This document shows positions 19,062-27,993 of a stretch of DNA of 64,000 nucleotides, piece after piece. A program made the position numbers and the translations under genes. A model generated the notes under the pieces. It searched no databases. It was not told the DNA's origin and saw nothing but the letters and a program-made list of their open reading frames with translations. The stretch lies in contig NC_011138.3 of assembly GCF_000020585.3 (NCBI RefSeq), positions 2,151,136-2,215,135 on the forward strand, in the 5' to 3' direction. The stretch is from Alteromonas mediterranea DE. Lineage in GTDB: Bacteria; Pseudomonadota; Gammaproteobacteria; Enterobacterales; Alteromonadaceae. Numbering within the stretch: position 1 is the first letter of the stretch; every line of letters begins with the position of its first letter.

Positions 19062-20756
19062 ATGAAATTTAATCGGACAGCTATCGCGTTGACTGTAGCA
19101 GGTGTACTTTGCTCAGCGTGCGCAAGCACTGTAAATAATGAAGTAAAGTCAAAGGTTGCCGCTGACCGTATTGTCGGCACGGACACGCCGTTTGCCAGTG
19201 AAGCGGTGTACTTTGTTGTTACCGACCGATTTGTTGATGGCGACCCTTCAAATAACCATGAGACACAAGGTGGGGAATACCCCACTTGGCAACTTCCGCT
19301 TGAAGGCCCTGAGGGTAAAAAAGCGTACGTGGGCTACATGGGCGGAGATCTAAAAGGCATTTTAAACAATGCTGATTACATCAAGGATATGGGTTTCACT
19401 GCAGTGTGGATGACGCCTGTTCACGATAACCCTGATTACGCCTTCAATGGCGATGAACCTATTACCTATGGTGGCGCCTTTAAAGACGGTGGCAAAACAG
19501 GGTATCACGGTTATTGGGCAACAAATTTCTACAAAGCCGACGAGCACCTTGTTAGTGATGATTTAAGCGTGAGGGATTACACCGCTAAAATGAAGGCTAG
19601 CGGGTTAAAATCGGTGTTTGATATCGTGGCAAATCACGGTACACCAAGCTTTACGATGGAGGAAGACTTACCTGGGTACGGTGAAATTTATGATAAAGAT
19701 GACAACTTGGTTGCTGATCATCAAAATTTACCCCCTCAAGAATTAGACCCAGAAAACAACCCGCTTCACCGTTTTTTTCATGACTATCCTGATTTGGTAA
19801 AGCTGTCGAACCTTGATGATGAGAACCCTGAAGTTCGTGATTATCTCATAAATAGTTATCTATATTGGATTTCACAGGGCGCCGATGGCTTTAGAATTGA
19901 TACGATTAGACACGTTCCCCACGCTTTTTGGCGAGAAGCTTCCGATAGAATTAGAGAGCGTTACCCAGACTTCTTCATGTTTGGTGAAGCGTTTGATTAC
20001 GAGGCCAATAATATTGCTCAGCATACACTGCCAAAAAATGGTGGGGTAAGCGTTCTTGATTTTCCGATGCAAAAAGCCATGGTCAGCGTATTTGAAAAGC
20101 CACTGGAAAGCGATTTTGCTGATTTAGAAAATGCGTTACATCTTACGCATGGACCTTACCATAACCCGTACGATTTAACGACGTTTTACGACAACCATGA
20201 TATGGCGCGTATCAACGCGACGGACAATGGTTTTATTAACGCACACAACTGGTTATTCACGGTAAGGGGAATACCTGTGGTATACATGGGTTCTGAAATC
20301 GGGTTTATGCGCGGCACTGCAGAACATGCAGGGAACCGTAATTACGTAGGGCAAGAAAGGTTAGATGCAGCGGTTAATCATCCTATTCAACAAGCCTTAA
20401 CCGACATCGCAAACGTTCGTAAAAATACGCCTGCTTTACAACGTGGTATTCAGGTAAATGTAGCGCTTAGCGGGCACACGGCAGCGTTTTACCGAGTGAT
20501 TAATACGGCAGAAAGCCAGCAAACTGCTCTGGTTCTGCTTAATAAAGGCGATAGTGCACAGACGTTTAATGTTAATCAATTCATCCAGTCGGGTAACTGG
20601 GTTGAGCAGTTAACGGGGCGCGAATTAACCATTGCTGAAGGCGGGAAATTAAGCGCTACTGTTGAACCAAACGGGGTGCAGGTGTGGCTGCGCGAAGGGA
20701 AGGTTGAGAACGAGGCACTGCTTGCTCAAATTAAGTATCAGCTATCGCGTCAGTAA
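19062..20756 (+). CDS. Alpha-amylase family GH13 lipoprotein (second)
   Basis: A 564-residue enzyme. The longer frame from 19038 overlaps the transporter; ATG 19062 has GGGAG 7 bases upstream and begins a lipoprotein signal ending CSAC. GH13 regions: FDIVANH, GADGFRIDT (nucleophile D280), FGEAFD (E309) and YDNHDM (D380). The long loop between strands with HGYWATNFY resembles amylases and cyclodextrin glucanotransferases. It has no N-terminal beta domain, so it is simpler than the neopullulanase upstream. It probably cleaves maltodextrin in the periplasm while tethered to a membrane. Last gene of the operon, followed by a strong bidirectional terminator. Confidence 0.9.
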   Translation: MKFNRTAIALTVAGVLCSACASTVNNEVKSKVAADRIVGTDTPFASEAVYFVVTDRFVDGDPSNNHETQGGEYPTWQLPLEGPEGKKAYVGYMGGDLKGILNNADYIKDMGFTAVWMTPVHDNPDYAFNGDEPITYGGAFKDGGKTGYHGYWATNFYKADEHLVSDDLSVRDYTAKMKASGLKSVFDIVANHGTPSFTMEEDLPGYGEIYDKDDNLVADHQNLPPQELDPENNPLHRFFHDYPDLVKLSNLDDENPEVRDYLINSYLYWISQGADGFRIDTIRHVPHAFWREASDRIRERYPDFFMFGEAFDYEANNIAQHTLPKNGGVSVLDFPMQKAMVSVFEKPLESDFADLENALHLTHGPYHNPYDLTTFYDNHDMARINATDNGFINAHNWLFTVRGIPVVYMGSEIGFMRGTAEHAGNRNYVGQERLDAAVNHPIQQALTDIANVRKNTPALQRGIQVNVALSGHTAAFYRVINTAESQQTALVLLNKGDSAQTFNVNQFIQSGNWVEQLTGRELTIAEGGKLSATVEPNGVQVWLREGKVENEALLAQIKYQLSRQ

Positions 20757-20846
20757 AGGTCTGTTATTTTTTATTACCTTGATGTTATCACGTGACGCCC
20801 ATGCTTTAACGAACATTCAGGTGATACTCACCTGATTACTGATACA

Positions 20847-20880
20847 AAAAAGCCCCGATAGACATTTTTCGGGGCTTTTT
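20847..20880. terminator. Bidirectional terminator between amylase and LacI genes
   Basis: AAAAAGCCCCGA (20847-20858) pairs with TCGGGGCTTTTT (20869-20880). The A and T tracts let it work for both convergent genes. Confidence 0.92.
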
Positions 20881-20933
20881 ATATTCGCTACGTCACTATT
20901 CAATAACGATAACTAACGGTCAACTCAACTGCG

Positions 20934-21965
20934 CTAATCGCTACCACAAGATTGGCGAATAATAATATCAGCAGGCATTAAGTAATCTTCTACCTCTTCA
21001 TTATTAATAGCTTTAAGCAGTGTATTAACAAGTAATTCGCCGGCAAGCTTCGTATTTTGCTGAACCGTGGTTAGCGAAGGCGTGGTGTATGCTGACACCG
21101 CAATATTATCATACCCCACCACGGCTACATCGTCGGGTACATTGACTTTAGCTTGCCTAAGCGCCCTAAGCACGCCCATAGCGATAAGGTCAGATGCACA
21201 AACAATAGCTTGAGGCAGCGCTTTGTTTTGAAGTAGCGATTTTATGGCTTCTGAGCCTGCATCTTCTGTTGAATTCGCGTTTTCTTGCACACTACTTTTA
21301 TCCAGGCCATGAGCCATAAGGGTTTCAAAATATCCGTTATAGCGCGCTTTGAACTCGGGGGCATGTTCACCATTGTCACCAATAAAAGCAAACGAGCGTT
21401 TACCTAATGCAATCAGGTGTTCAGTAATGCTTTGACCACCTTGGTAGTTGTCACACCCAATGCTAACGCCCGGGTGGGCTTCATCAGGTGCACCCCAGCG
21501 AACAAAGTGCGTACCTTGAGATTCAAGCTGTGCAACTTTGTTTTGGTAGTCGGTGTAGTCACCATAACCCAACAAAATAATGCCGTCAGCTTTATTAGAA
21601 TCTTCGTATTCTGCGTGCCAGTCATCTTCTAAGTTTTGAAAAGACACGAGGAGGTCATAGTTAGCCTGAGCGCAGGCTCGAGTAATACTGCCTAGCATTG
21701 CCAGAAAAAACGGGTTGATCATTGAGTCATCAGACGTTGGGTCTTCAAACAAGAGTAAGGCAATTGTGCTGCTCTTTTGCTTTCTCAAGTTACTTGCGTT
21801 CTTATCAACTTTGTAATTGAGTTCCCTAGCAATACGCTGAACGCGGTCACGAGTTTCTTGATTAACCAACGGGCTATTATTAAGTGCCCGAGAAACGGTT
21901 GACTGTGAAACCCCTGCCAGATGGGCAATGTCAAAAGAGGTTGCTTTTTCTTTCATAAATACCAT
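20934..21965 (-). CDS. LacI-family transcriptional regulator, likely maltodextrin regulator
   Basis: A 343-residue regulator with an N-terminal LacI helix-turn-helix (TSFDIAHLAGVSQSTVSRAL), a hinge region (YKVDKNASNLRKQ) and a periplasmic-binding-protein-like sugar-sensing domain. The start may be ATG 21965 or the second Met three codons later (21956); neither has a clear ribosome site. It converges on the amylase operon, which is the standard place for a local regulator. The three TGAATACGTATGCA sites in the window are the best candidates for its operator. The effector is presumably maltose or a related sugar, and whether it represses or activates is not shown by the sequence. I call it MalR-like only by context. 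Confidence 0.9.
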   Translation of the reverse strand: MVFMKEKATSFDIAHLAGVSQSTVSRALNNSPLVNQETRDRVQRIARELNYKVDKNASNLRKQKSSTIALLLFEDPTSDDSMINPFFLAMLGSITRACAQANYDLLVSFQNLEDDWHAEYEDSNKADGIILLGYGDYTDYQNKVAQLESQGTHFVRWGAPDEAHPGVSIGCDNYQGGQSITEHLIALGKRSFAFIGDNGEHAPEFKARYNGYFETLMAHGLDKSSVQENANSTEDAGSEAIKSLLQNKALPQAIVCASDLIAMGVLRALRQAKVNVPDDVAVVGYDNIAVSAYTTPSLTTVQQNTKLAGELLVNTLLKAINNEEVEDYLMPADIIIRQSCGSD

Positions 21966-22183
21966 GATTTGCTGCTACGACTTTGTTGTCGCTGCACGTA
22001 GATTACCATATTTTTCTTTTTACGCGCGCTTTTTGAATGCCGAAAGCGGGAATCGTAACGCAATGGCAAGCAAAGGCGTATTGTACCTGTGTGGCTTATC
22101 AACGCGGTGCATACATTTGCTCTTAGGTTTGCTGGATCGCTGCTAATTCAACCACTTGTTATGCTTCTTTGAATAAAACATGG

Positions 22184-22210
22184 TTGAACCAATTGTGACA
22201 GTGTTATACT
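22184..22210 (+). promoter_or_regulatory. Candidate glnS promoter
   Basis: TTGAAC (22184-22189) and TATACT (22205-22210) are separated by 15 bases, 43 bp before the glnS start. The spacing is short, so this is a weak prediction. Confidence 0.35.
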
Positions 22211-22253
22211 CAAATAGATTTTGAAATTATACGTGCATAAGGGGAACCTGCGA

Positions 22254-23921
22254 ATGGCCGAGACTGAACACCGTCCGACCAATTTTATCCGTCAGATTAT
22301 TGATAAAGACCTGTCTAATGGTCTGCATGACGCTATTAAAACTCGATTCCCGCCGGAACCAAACGGGTTTCTTCACATAGGCCATGCTAAGTCTATCTGC
22401 CTAAACTTCGGTATTGCAGAAGACTACACCGGGTCTTGTAACCTTCGCTTTGACGACACTAATCCAGCGAAAGAAGACATTACTTTCGTTAACTCAATCA
22501 AAGAAGACGTAACCTGGCTTGGGTTTACGTGGGATGGCGAGGCGCGCTATTCATCAAACTATTTCGATCAACTTCACGCTTATGCGGTTGAACTTATTGA
22601 AAAAGGCTTAGCCTATGTAGACTTTTCTGCGCAAGACGTTATGCGTGAAATGCGTGGTACGTTGAAAGAGCCAGGCCAAAATAGTCCTTATCGCGATACA
22701 GACGTGGAAACAAACCTTAAAGAGTTCGCCAAAATGACAGCAGGCGACTACAAAGAGGGCGAGTGTAGTTTACGCGCTAAAATAGACATGACATCGCCAT
22801 TTATGTGTATGCGCGACCCTGTAATCTATCGGGTTAAACACGCTCATCACCACCAAACAGGTGATAAGTGGTGTGTCTATCCGATGTACGATTTTACCCA
22901 CTGTATCTCTGACGCCATTGAGGGTATAACACACTCTTTGTGTACACTAGAGTTTCAAGATAACCGTCGTCTTTACGACTGGGTAATTGAAAATATTTCT
23001 ATCGACTGTACGCCCCGTCAATACGAATTTTCTCGTTTGAACTTGGAGTACACGGTATTAAGTAAACGTCGTCTTATTCAACTGGTAGAAGAAAACCACG
23101 TAAGTGGTTGGGATGACCCGCGCATGCCTACAATTGCGGGCTTGCGTCGTCGTGGTTACACACCGGGTTCTATTGTTGAGTTTTGTAAACGAATTGGCGT
23201 AACTAAAATGGACAATATGGTTGAGATGTCCATGCTAGAAGCCTGCATTCGCGATGACTTAAACGCTAATGCGCCACGTGCTATGGCGGTACTTGACCCA
23301 ATAAAGCTCGTTATCGAAAACTACGAAGAAGGGAAGACCGAAACACTCGTTGCGCCAAATCACCCTAACGATGAAAGTATGGGTACGCGTAACATTGGCT
23401 TTAGTCGTGAGGTTTACATTGAAGCGGAAGATTTCCGTGAGTCGGCTAACAAGAAATTCAAACGCTTAGTGTTAGAAAAAGAAGTACGACTACGCAACGC
23501 CTACGTGGTTAAAGCTAATCGGGTCGAGAAAGACGAAGAAGGGAACGTTACCACAGTATATTGTACTTACGACCCTGATACATTAGGTAAAGATCCAGCC
23601 GATGGCCGCAAGGTCAAAGGCGTTATTCACTGGGTAGATGCGGCAACCGCACAAGCGGCAGAATTTAGACTTTATGACCGCTTATTTAATGTGCCAAACC
23701 CAGCGGCAGAAGAGAACTTTACCGACGCAATTAACCCTGAATCTCTCGAAGTTAAGCAGGGCTGGGCAGAAGCTGGCTTAATTGGACATGTGCCAGAAGT
23801 TGGTGCATGGCAATTCGAACGCACGGGCTACTTTTGTGTAGACAAAGACAGTACTGATGCAAAACCGGTGTTTAATCGCACTGTCGGCCTAAGAGACACA
23901 TGGGCTAAAATAGGCGAATAA
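22254..23921 (+). CDS. glnS: Glutaminyl-tRNA synthetase
   Basis: A 555-residue class I aminoacyl-tRNA synthetase that charges tRNA-Gln with glutamine in the cytoplasm. It matches E. coli GlnS closely: [14 protein letters not shown] at the N-terminus, the HIGH box [10 protein letters not shown], and a KMSKS-like loop VLSKRRL, followed by the two anticodon-binding beta barrels. The frame extends to 22221, but ATG 22254 has AAGGGGA upstream and fits the E. coli N-terminus. It is a single gene with its own terminator and is unrelated to the starch locus beside it. Confidence 0.98.
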   Translation: MAETEHRPTNFIRQIIDKDLSNGLHDAIKTRFPPEPNGFLHIGHAKSICLNFGIAEDYTGSCNLRFDDTNPAKEDITFVNSIKEDVTWLGFTWDGEARYSSNYFDQLHAYAVELIEKGLAYVDFSAQDVMREMRGTLKEPGQNSPYRDTDVETNLKEFAKMTAGDYKEGECSLRAKIDMTSPFMCMRDPVIYRVKHAHHHQTGDKWCVYPMYDFTHCISDAIEGITHSLCTLEFQDNRRLYDWVIENISIDCTPRQYEFSRLNLEYTVLSKRRLIQLVEENHVSGWDDPRMPTIAGLRRRGYTPGSIVEFCKRIGVTKMDNMVEMSMLEACIRDDLNANAPRAMAVLDPIKLVIENYEEGKTETLVAPNHPNDESMGTRNIGFSREVYIEAEDFRESANKKFKRLVLEKEVRLRNAYVVKANRVEKDEEGNVTTVYCTYDPDTLGKDPADGRKVKGVIHWVDAATAQAAEFRLYDRLFNVPNPAAEENFTDAINPESLEVKQGWAEAGLIGHVPEVGAWQFERTGYFCVDKDSTDAKPVFNRTVGLRDTWAKIGE

Positions 23922-23961
23922 TCTAGTTATATACGCCACATGTATCGGCTTCATTGTTAAA

Positions 23962-23995
23962 AAAAACCGCTTAAGCTAGCTTAAGCGGTTTTTAT
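23962..23995. terminator. Bidirectional terminator between glnS and yciK
   Basis: AACCGCTTAAG and CTTAAGCGGTT form a perfect stem around a CTAG loop (23965-23990), with A and T tracts on each side. Suitable for both convergent genes. Confidence 0.92.
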
Positions 23996-24046
23996 TTTTA
24001 TATTGGTAGCGCTCGTTTTTAATTTAATAGATATCGTGTATACGCG

Positions 24047-24793
24047 CTATTTTTTTGGCTGACAATCGAGTGACTGCCCGTTAACTTCGATGCTGTCATT
24101 CCCCATTAAGTAAAGATACATAGGCATAATATCTTCAGGCGTTTTTAATGTATCTGGATTTTCTGCCGGAAACGCTTGAGCGCGCATTTGCGTGCGAGTA
24201 CCACCAGGGTTGATACAATTAAACCTTAGTGTTTTGTTCTGGTACTCATCGGCGAGGGTTTGCATAACGCCTTCTGTCGCAAACTTAGAAACCGCATAGG
24301 TTCCCCAAAACGCACGGCCTTTTCGGCCTACACTCGATGTGGTAAAAATCACTGATGCATTCTCGGCTTTCTCTAACGCCGGAATGAGCGCTTGAGTCAT
24401 GTACACCATACCATTTACGTTAACTTGCATCACGTCTTGCCACTCTTCGGCGTCGATATCTTTAAATGCGCTTAAATGCCCAAGAATGCTTGCATTGTGT
24501 AGCACCCCATCTAGACGGCCGAACTGGTCAATAATCGTCTGGGTCATCTGCTGATAGTGAGAGGGGGTAGCACCTTTAATGTCTAAGGGGACAATCGCAG
24601 GCTCTTGGCCACCAGCTTCAACAATGTCGTCATAGACGGCTTCAAGTTTTGATACAGTACGGCCTAATAAAATACAAATAGCGCCATGAGCAGCATAAGT
24701 TTTCGCGGCTTGTGCACCAATCCCATCGCCGGCACCGGTGACAAGAATCACTTTGTCGCGTAACAAATCTACTGGTGCGTTGTAATCGTTCAT
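24047..24793 (-). CDS. yciK: Short-chain dehydrogenase, YciK family
   Basis: A 248-residue NAD(P)-dependent SDR. It has the cofactor motif TGAGDGIG (about residues 19-26), NAS at the NAG position, catalytic Ser in TTSSVGRKG and the YxxxK pair in YAVSK. The block VLHNASILG, the segment DVMQVNVN and the CINPGGTRT-MRA region match E. coli YciK closely. The physiological substrate of YciK is not established. A ribosome site (AAAGGA) lies directly upstream. It is convergent with glnS across a shared terminator. Confidence 0.93.
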   Translation of the reverse strand: MNDYNAPVDLLRDKVILVTGAGDGIGAQAAKTYAAHGAICILLGRTVSKLEAVYDDIVEAGGQEPAIVPLDIKGATPSHYQQMTQTIIDQFGRLDGVLHNASILGHLSAFKDIDAEEWQDVMQVNVNGMVYMTQALIPALEKAENASVIFTTSSVGRKGRAFWGTYAVSKFATEGVMQTLADEYQNKTLRFNCINPGGTRTQMRAQAFPAENPDTLKTPEDIMPMYLYLMGNDSIEVNGQSLDCQPKK

Positions 24794-25143
24794 CGTATTC
24801 CTTTAAAAGGTTAATTTTTCATTCGCGAAAGTCGAAGCTTGTTGCCCTTTAATAAGTTTTAAAGGTCAGTAACGCTTCGCTTTTTAAGTCCCCAGATCAT
24901 ACTCAGCCTGACTCACAAGTAAAACATTGAATGAAAAAACTCTTCAAACGTAAAAAAAGTTAACATTAATAGTTAACAAAACTTTGCAAAGTTGCAACAA
25001 AGTCAATAAGATTGAGGAAGATACAACTGGTCTAACATGTTTAAAACTATTAACTACACCTGTAAAGACAGGATAGTGCAGGCTACTTTTATAAGAGTTG
25101 AGTTTTAGACGCAGAATAACAACAATGCTTGTAGGGAGTAGAG
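24794..25143. other. 350-bp divergent intergenic region, yciK/lipase
   Basis: No gene seen. CCTTTAA-N6-TTAAAGG (24846-24865) is an inverted repeat near yciK, and GTTAAC occurs twice 13 bp apart (24959 and 24972). It must carry both promoters; the minus-strand open frame here is stop-free by chance and lacks protein-like character. Confidence 0.5.
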
Positions 25144-27741
25144 ATGAGAAAACTCGTATTAAGTTCCAGTGTGGCCCTTGCGCTGGGTCTAGCAGGCTGT
25201 GGTGGCTCCGATGAAACCCTTTCCGACATTCAGGCCGAAACAGAAGTCCAAACCCCATTTTCGCGGATCCTTTTTGACCCAGCAGCAGGGAACCTCAACA
25301 TTCCAAACGACCTTCTTATGCTTCCGGGCGATGACGGTTTCTTCGATTACACACTAAATATCCCAGTGGCTGACCCCACAGACTTTGCTGACCCGCAAAA
25401 TGCGCTTAACGTGTTAGATGGGTGGTCTACTCAGCACCCGTTCGTTATCAACGTTGTAACACCGCCGGGTGCTTCGTTAGACGAAAGCACGCTAGCATCT
25501 GGCGTATTGTTGTATGAAGCAACGCTAGGTCTTGACCAAAGTGACCCAGATTGCGCGCAAATCACCACGCCATCCGCGGGCTGTAAACTTGGTGATCAAC
25601 TTACTTTCGGTGTTGATTATGTATTAAGCCTTGCCGATAGCAACACGATTACTTTTGTTCCTTTAAAACCACTTAAACCTGCTCAGGGTTACATGCTGGT
25701 TATGACCACTGATTTAAAAGATTCTTCTGGCAAATCAGTACAGGGCTCGACTACGTGGGACTTGGTAAGGCAAGATATTAATGCCAACCCTTTATCAAGT
25801 GATGCACAGCTTCAATTACAAGGTTTAGTTAATTCTTTAGTTAACCCTCTTCTAGGTGCCGGCTTTGCCCGTGAAGATATTACTTATGTGTCTGCTTTTA
25901 CCACCCAATCTGTTGCTAATTCGCTAGATACGATTAAAAAAGTCATGATTAGTGGATTTGCTCAACTTGCAGCAGGCGGCGATCCTTCTGCGCCTTCAGC
26001 ACTACCGGCGATTACAGTTGGTGATGCAGCAGTAGCGCCAAATGCAATGGAAGCACTAGGGCTTGTAAACTCTACGGTTGTTGCAGGTGCGGTAGAGCAG
26101 GGCAAACAGGGGTTGTCTGAGCAAGTACAGGCAGCCATTGATGCAACTGACTTTAGCGCGTTGGAAACGTGTGCAGGTCTGGCTGGTACAGTTTCTGGCC
26201 AATTGTCTGCGCAGTGGGGCGCACTAAACGACTTTGCTGTTGGCGTATCTACGGGTATCTTGGCGCAAGCAGGGCCATTCTGTGCGGCACAGCGCTACGA
26301 GGGTAATATTGCACTGCCTTATTTCCTAGGTGTTCCGAGTGCTGAAAACCCATTAGCACCAGTAAATGACTTCTGGAAAGCAGCGTGTGATAGCGGCATT
26401 GTGCTAGCAGGCGCACCGCAAGAATTGCTTGCTAATGCTGAGCCAGGTCCAAATGCAGAAATGTGTTCTTCTCTTGGCCTTGCTGACGTTCGCATTAATG
26501 GTGAAATGCTAGATAGCGCTAGAAACATTACGAAGTTCAATCCATATCCACAGCCTACCGGCGGTAACATGGGAACGGAGACGCTAGACGTGCAGGTAAC
26601 GATTCCTGATCCAGCCATTGCTGGTGCACTAGGTTTCCCAATTAGTATGCCAGAAGCAGGATGGCCGGTCGTTATTTTAGCGCATGGCATTACTAGTCAA
26701 AAAGAAGATATGCTTGCCATTACGGGTACGCTGTCGCTGGCAGGTATTGCGTCTGTAGCCATTGACCAACCGCTACACGGTAGCCGTGGCTTTGATTTAG
26801 ATGGCGATGGTACTGACGACCTTAACGCTACAAGCGTAAGCGCCACGCACTATATGAACCTAGCAAGCCTGCCTACGGCGCGGGATAACTTGCGCCAAAG
26901 TGTGTCTGATCTTCTTGGCTTACGTTTAGGCTTAAACGCAGTGATTGATAATACAACAACACAAAACGTTAAGTTCGATATGGGTCGTGTTTCAATCATG
27001 GGTGTTTCTTTAGGGGCCATTACTGGCGGTAATTTTGCTGCGGTTGCAAATACATCAATGGGCGGTGATTTAGCAGCACTTGATGGTATGTTTGCTGTTA
27101 GAGAAGCGTCTCTTGAATCGCCGGGAGGCGGCGTAGCACAATTCTTACTAGAGTCTGCTGCTTTTGGCCCCCTGATCAAAGGGTTACTGCTTTCACAGGC
27201 ATCAGAAGATTTTGTTGCTCTATTACAGCAGTTGTATGAAACAACTGACGTAAACGAAGAACAACTTGCAGCGGCAGTGGCTATCTTTGAAGAGGCGTTA
27301 ACAGAAGAACAGGCTGCTGAAGTAAATGCGGTATTTGCTGAGTTTGCTTTTGCTGCTCAAACCGTCATGGATGCGGGTGACCCAACCAACTATGCACAAA
27401 CGCTTGGTAGTAATACGCCTGTTCACATGATGACGGTAGTAGGTGATGGCAGCGAAGAGAACTTGCCTGACCAAGTAATTCCAGTGTCTACAGCCTTACC
27501 ACTGTCGGGCCAGTTACCGCTAGCTGCTACTATTGGCCTAGAGCAGGTAACAACGACTCAAGGGCCAGGTACTGACCCAATTAGTGGCTTGGTATTGTTC
27601 AATAGTGGGGCTCACGCATCTAGCTTAAGCCCAGCGGCGAGCGCAGCGGTTACTACCGAAATGCAAAAAGAAGTGGCTGGCTACATAGCTTCAGATGCGT
27701 TAGCGTTACCTATCTCTGATGAAAGTGTGGTTGCAAACTAA
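25144..27741 (+). CDS. Extracellular lipase, Pla-1/cef family lipoprotein
   Basis: An 865-residue lipoprotein (signal ending LAGC, cleavage before C19). The N-terminal half is a beta-rich domain beginning FSRILFDPAAGNLNIPNDL, a hallmark of the Pla-1/cef family (TIGR03502-like). The C-terminal half is an alpha/beta-hydrolase with ILAHGITSQKEDM and the nucleophile elbow GVSLGA. Relatives in Alteromonas, Vibrio and Shewanella are secreted lipases or phospholipases. The ribosome site AGGGAG is well placed. The Ala-rich run EEALTEEQAAEV (about residues 715-740) is an insert in the hydrolase cap. It is followed by its own terminator and by another secreted hydrolase. Confidence 0.9.
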   Translation: MRKLVLSSSVALALGLAGCGGSDETLSDIQAETEVQTPFSRILFDPAAGNLNIPNDLLMLPGDDGFFDYTLNIPVADPTDFADPQNALNVLDGWSTQHPFVINVVTPPGASLDESTLASGVLLYEATLGLDQSDPDCAQITTPSAGCKLGDQLTFGVDYVLSLADSNTITFVPLKPLKPAQGYMLVMTTDLKDSSGKSVQGSTTWDLVRQDINANPLSSDAQLQLQGLVNSLVNPLLGAGFAREDITYVSAFTTQSVANSLDTIKKVMISGFAQLAAGGDPSAPSALPAITVGDAAVAPNAMEALGLVNSTVVAGAVEQGKQGLSEQVQAAIDATDFSALETCAGLAGTVSGQLSAQWGALNDFAVGVSTGILAQAGPFCAAQRYEGNIALPYFLGVPSAENPLAPVNDFWKAACDSGIVLAGAPQELLANAEPGPNAEMCSSLGLADVRINGEMLDSARNITKFNPYPQPTGGNMGTETLDVQVTIPDPAIAGALGFPISMPEAGWPVVILAHGITSQKEDMLAITGTLSLAGIASVAIDQPLHGSRGFDLDGDGTDDLNATSVSATHYMNLASLPTARDNLRQSVSDLLGLRLGLNAVIDNTTTQNVKFDMGRVSIMGVSLGAITGGNFAAVANTSMGGDLAALDGMFAVREASLESPGGGVAQFLLESAAFGPLIKGLLLSQASEDFVALLQQLYETTDVNEEQLAAAVAIFEEALTEEQAAEVNAVFAEFAFAAQTVMDAGDPTNYAQTLGSNTPVHMMTVVGDGSEENLPDQVIPVSTALPLSGQLPLAATIGLEQVTTTQGPGTDPISGLVLFNSGAHASSLSPAASAAVTTEMQKEVAGYIASDALALPISDESVVAN

Positions 27742-27800
27742 AAGTGCACGTTACTTTGGTAACAAGGTGTAGTTAAAACAACACCATTAAACAATGTTAT

Positions 27801-27836
27801 AGCCGGTTTAAAGTGTTTCTTTAAACCGGCTTTTTT
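27801..27836 (+). terminator. Rho-independent terminator after the lipase
   Basis: AGCCGGTTTAAA (27801-27812) pairs with TTTAAACCGGCT (27820-27831), then TTTTT. Confidence 0.92.
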
Positions 27837-27993
27837 GTATATAAATTATAATGTTGTTTGAAAGTTGCGGGTTGTTAATGTAGTGTTAACAGAGGTCAGA
27901 TCAGTATAGATCTCTCTGCGTAACACACTCTCTAAAAAACGTGTGAGCAGCATAGAAAAGGGCCTATTCATTCATCATTAGGGAAAACATGCG

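Noticed and set aside
24944..25258. 104-residue minus-strand frame across the lipase start
   Set aside because: It overlaps the lipase signal region and has no ribosome site or protein-like pattern; it is a shadow of the real gene.
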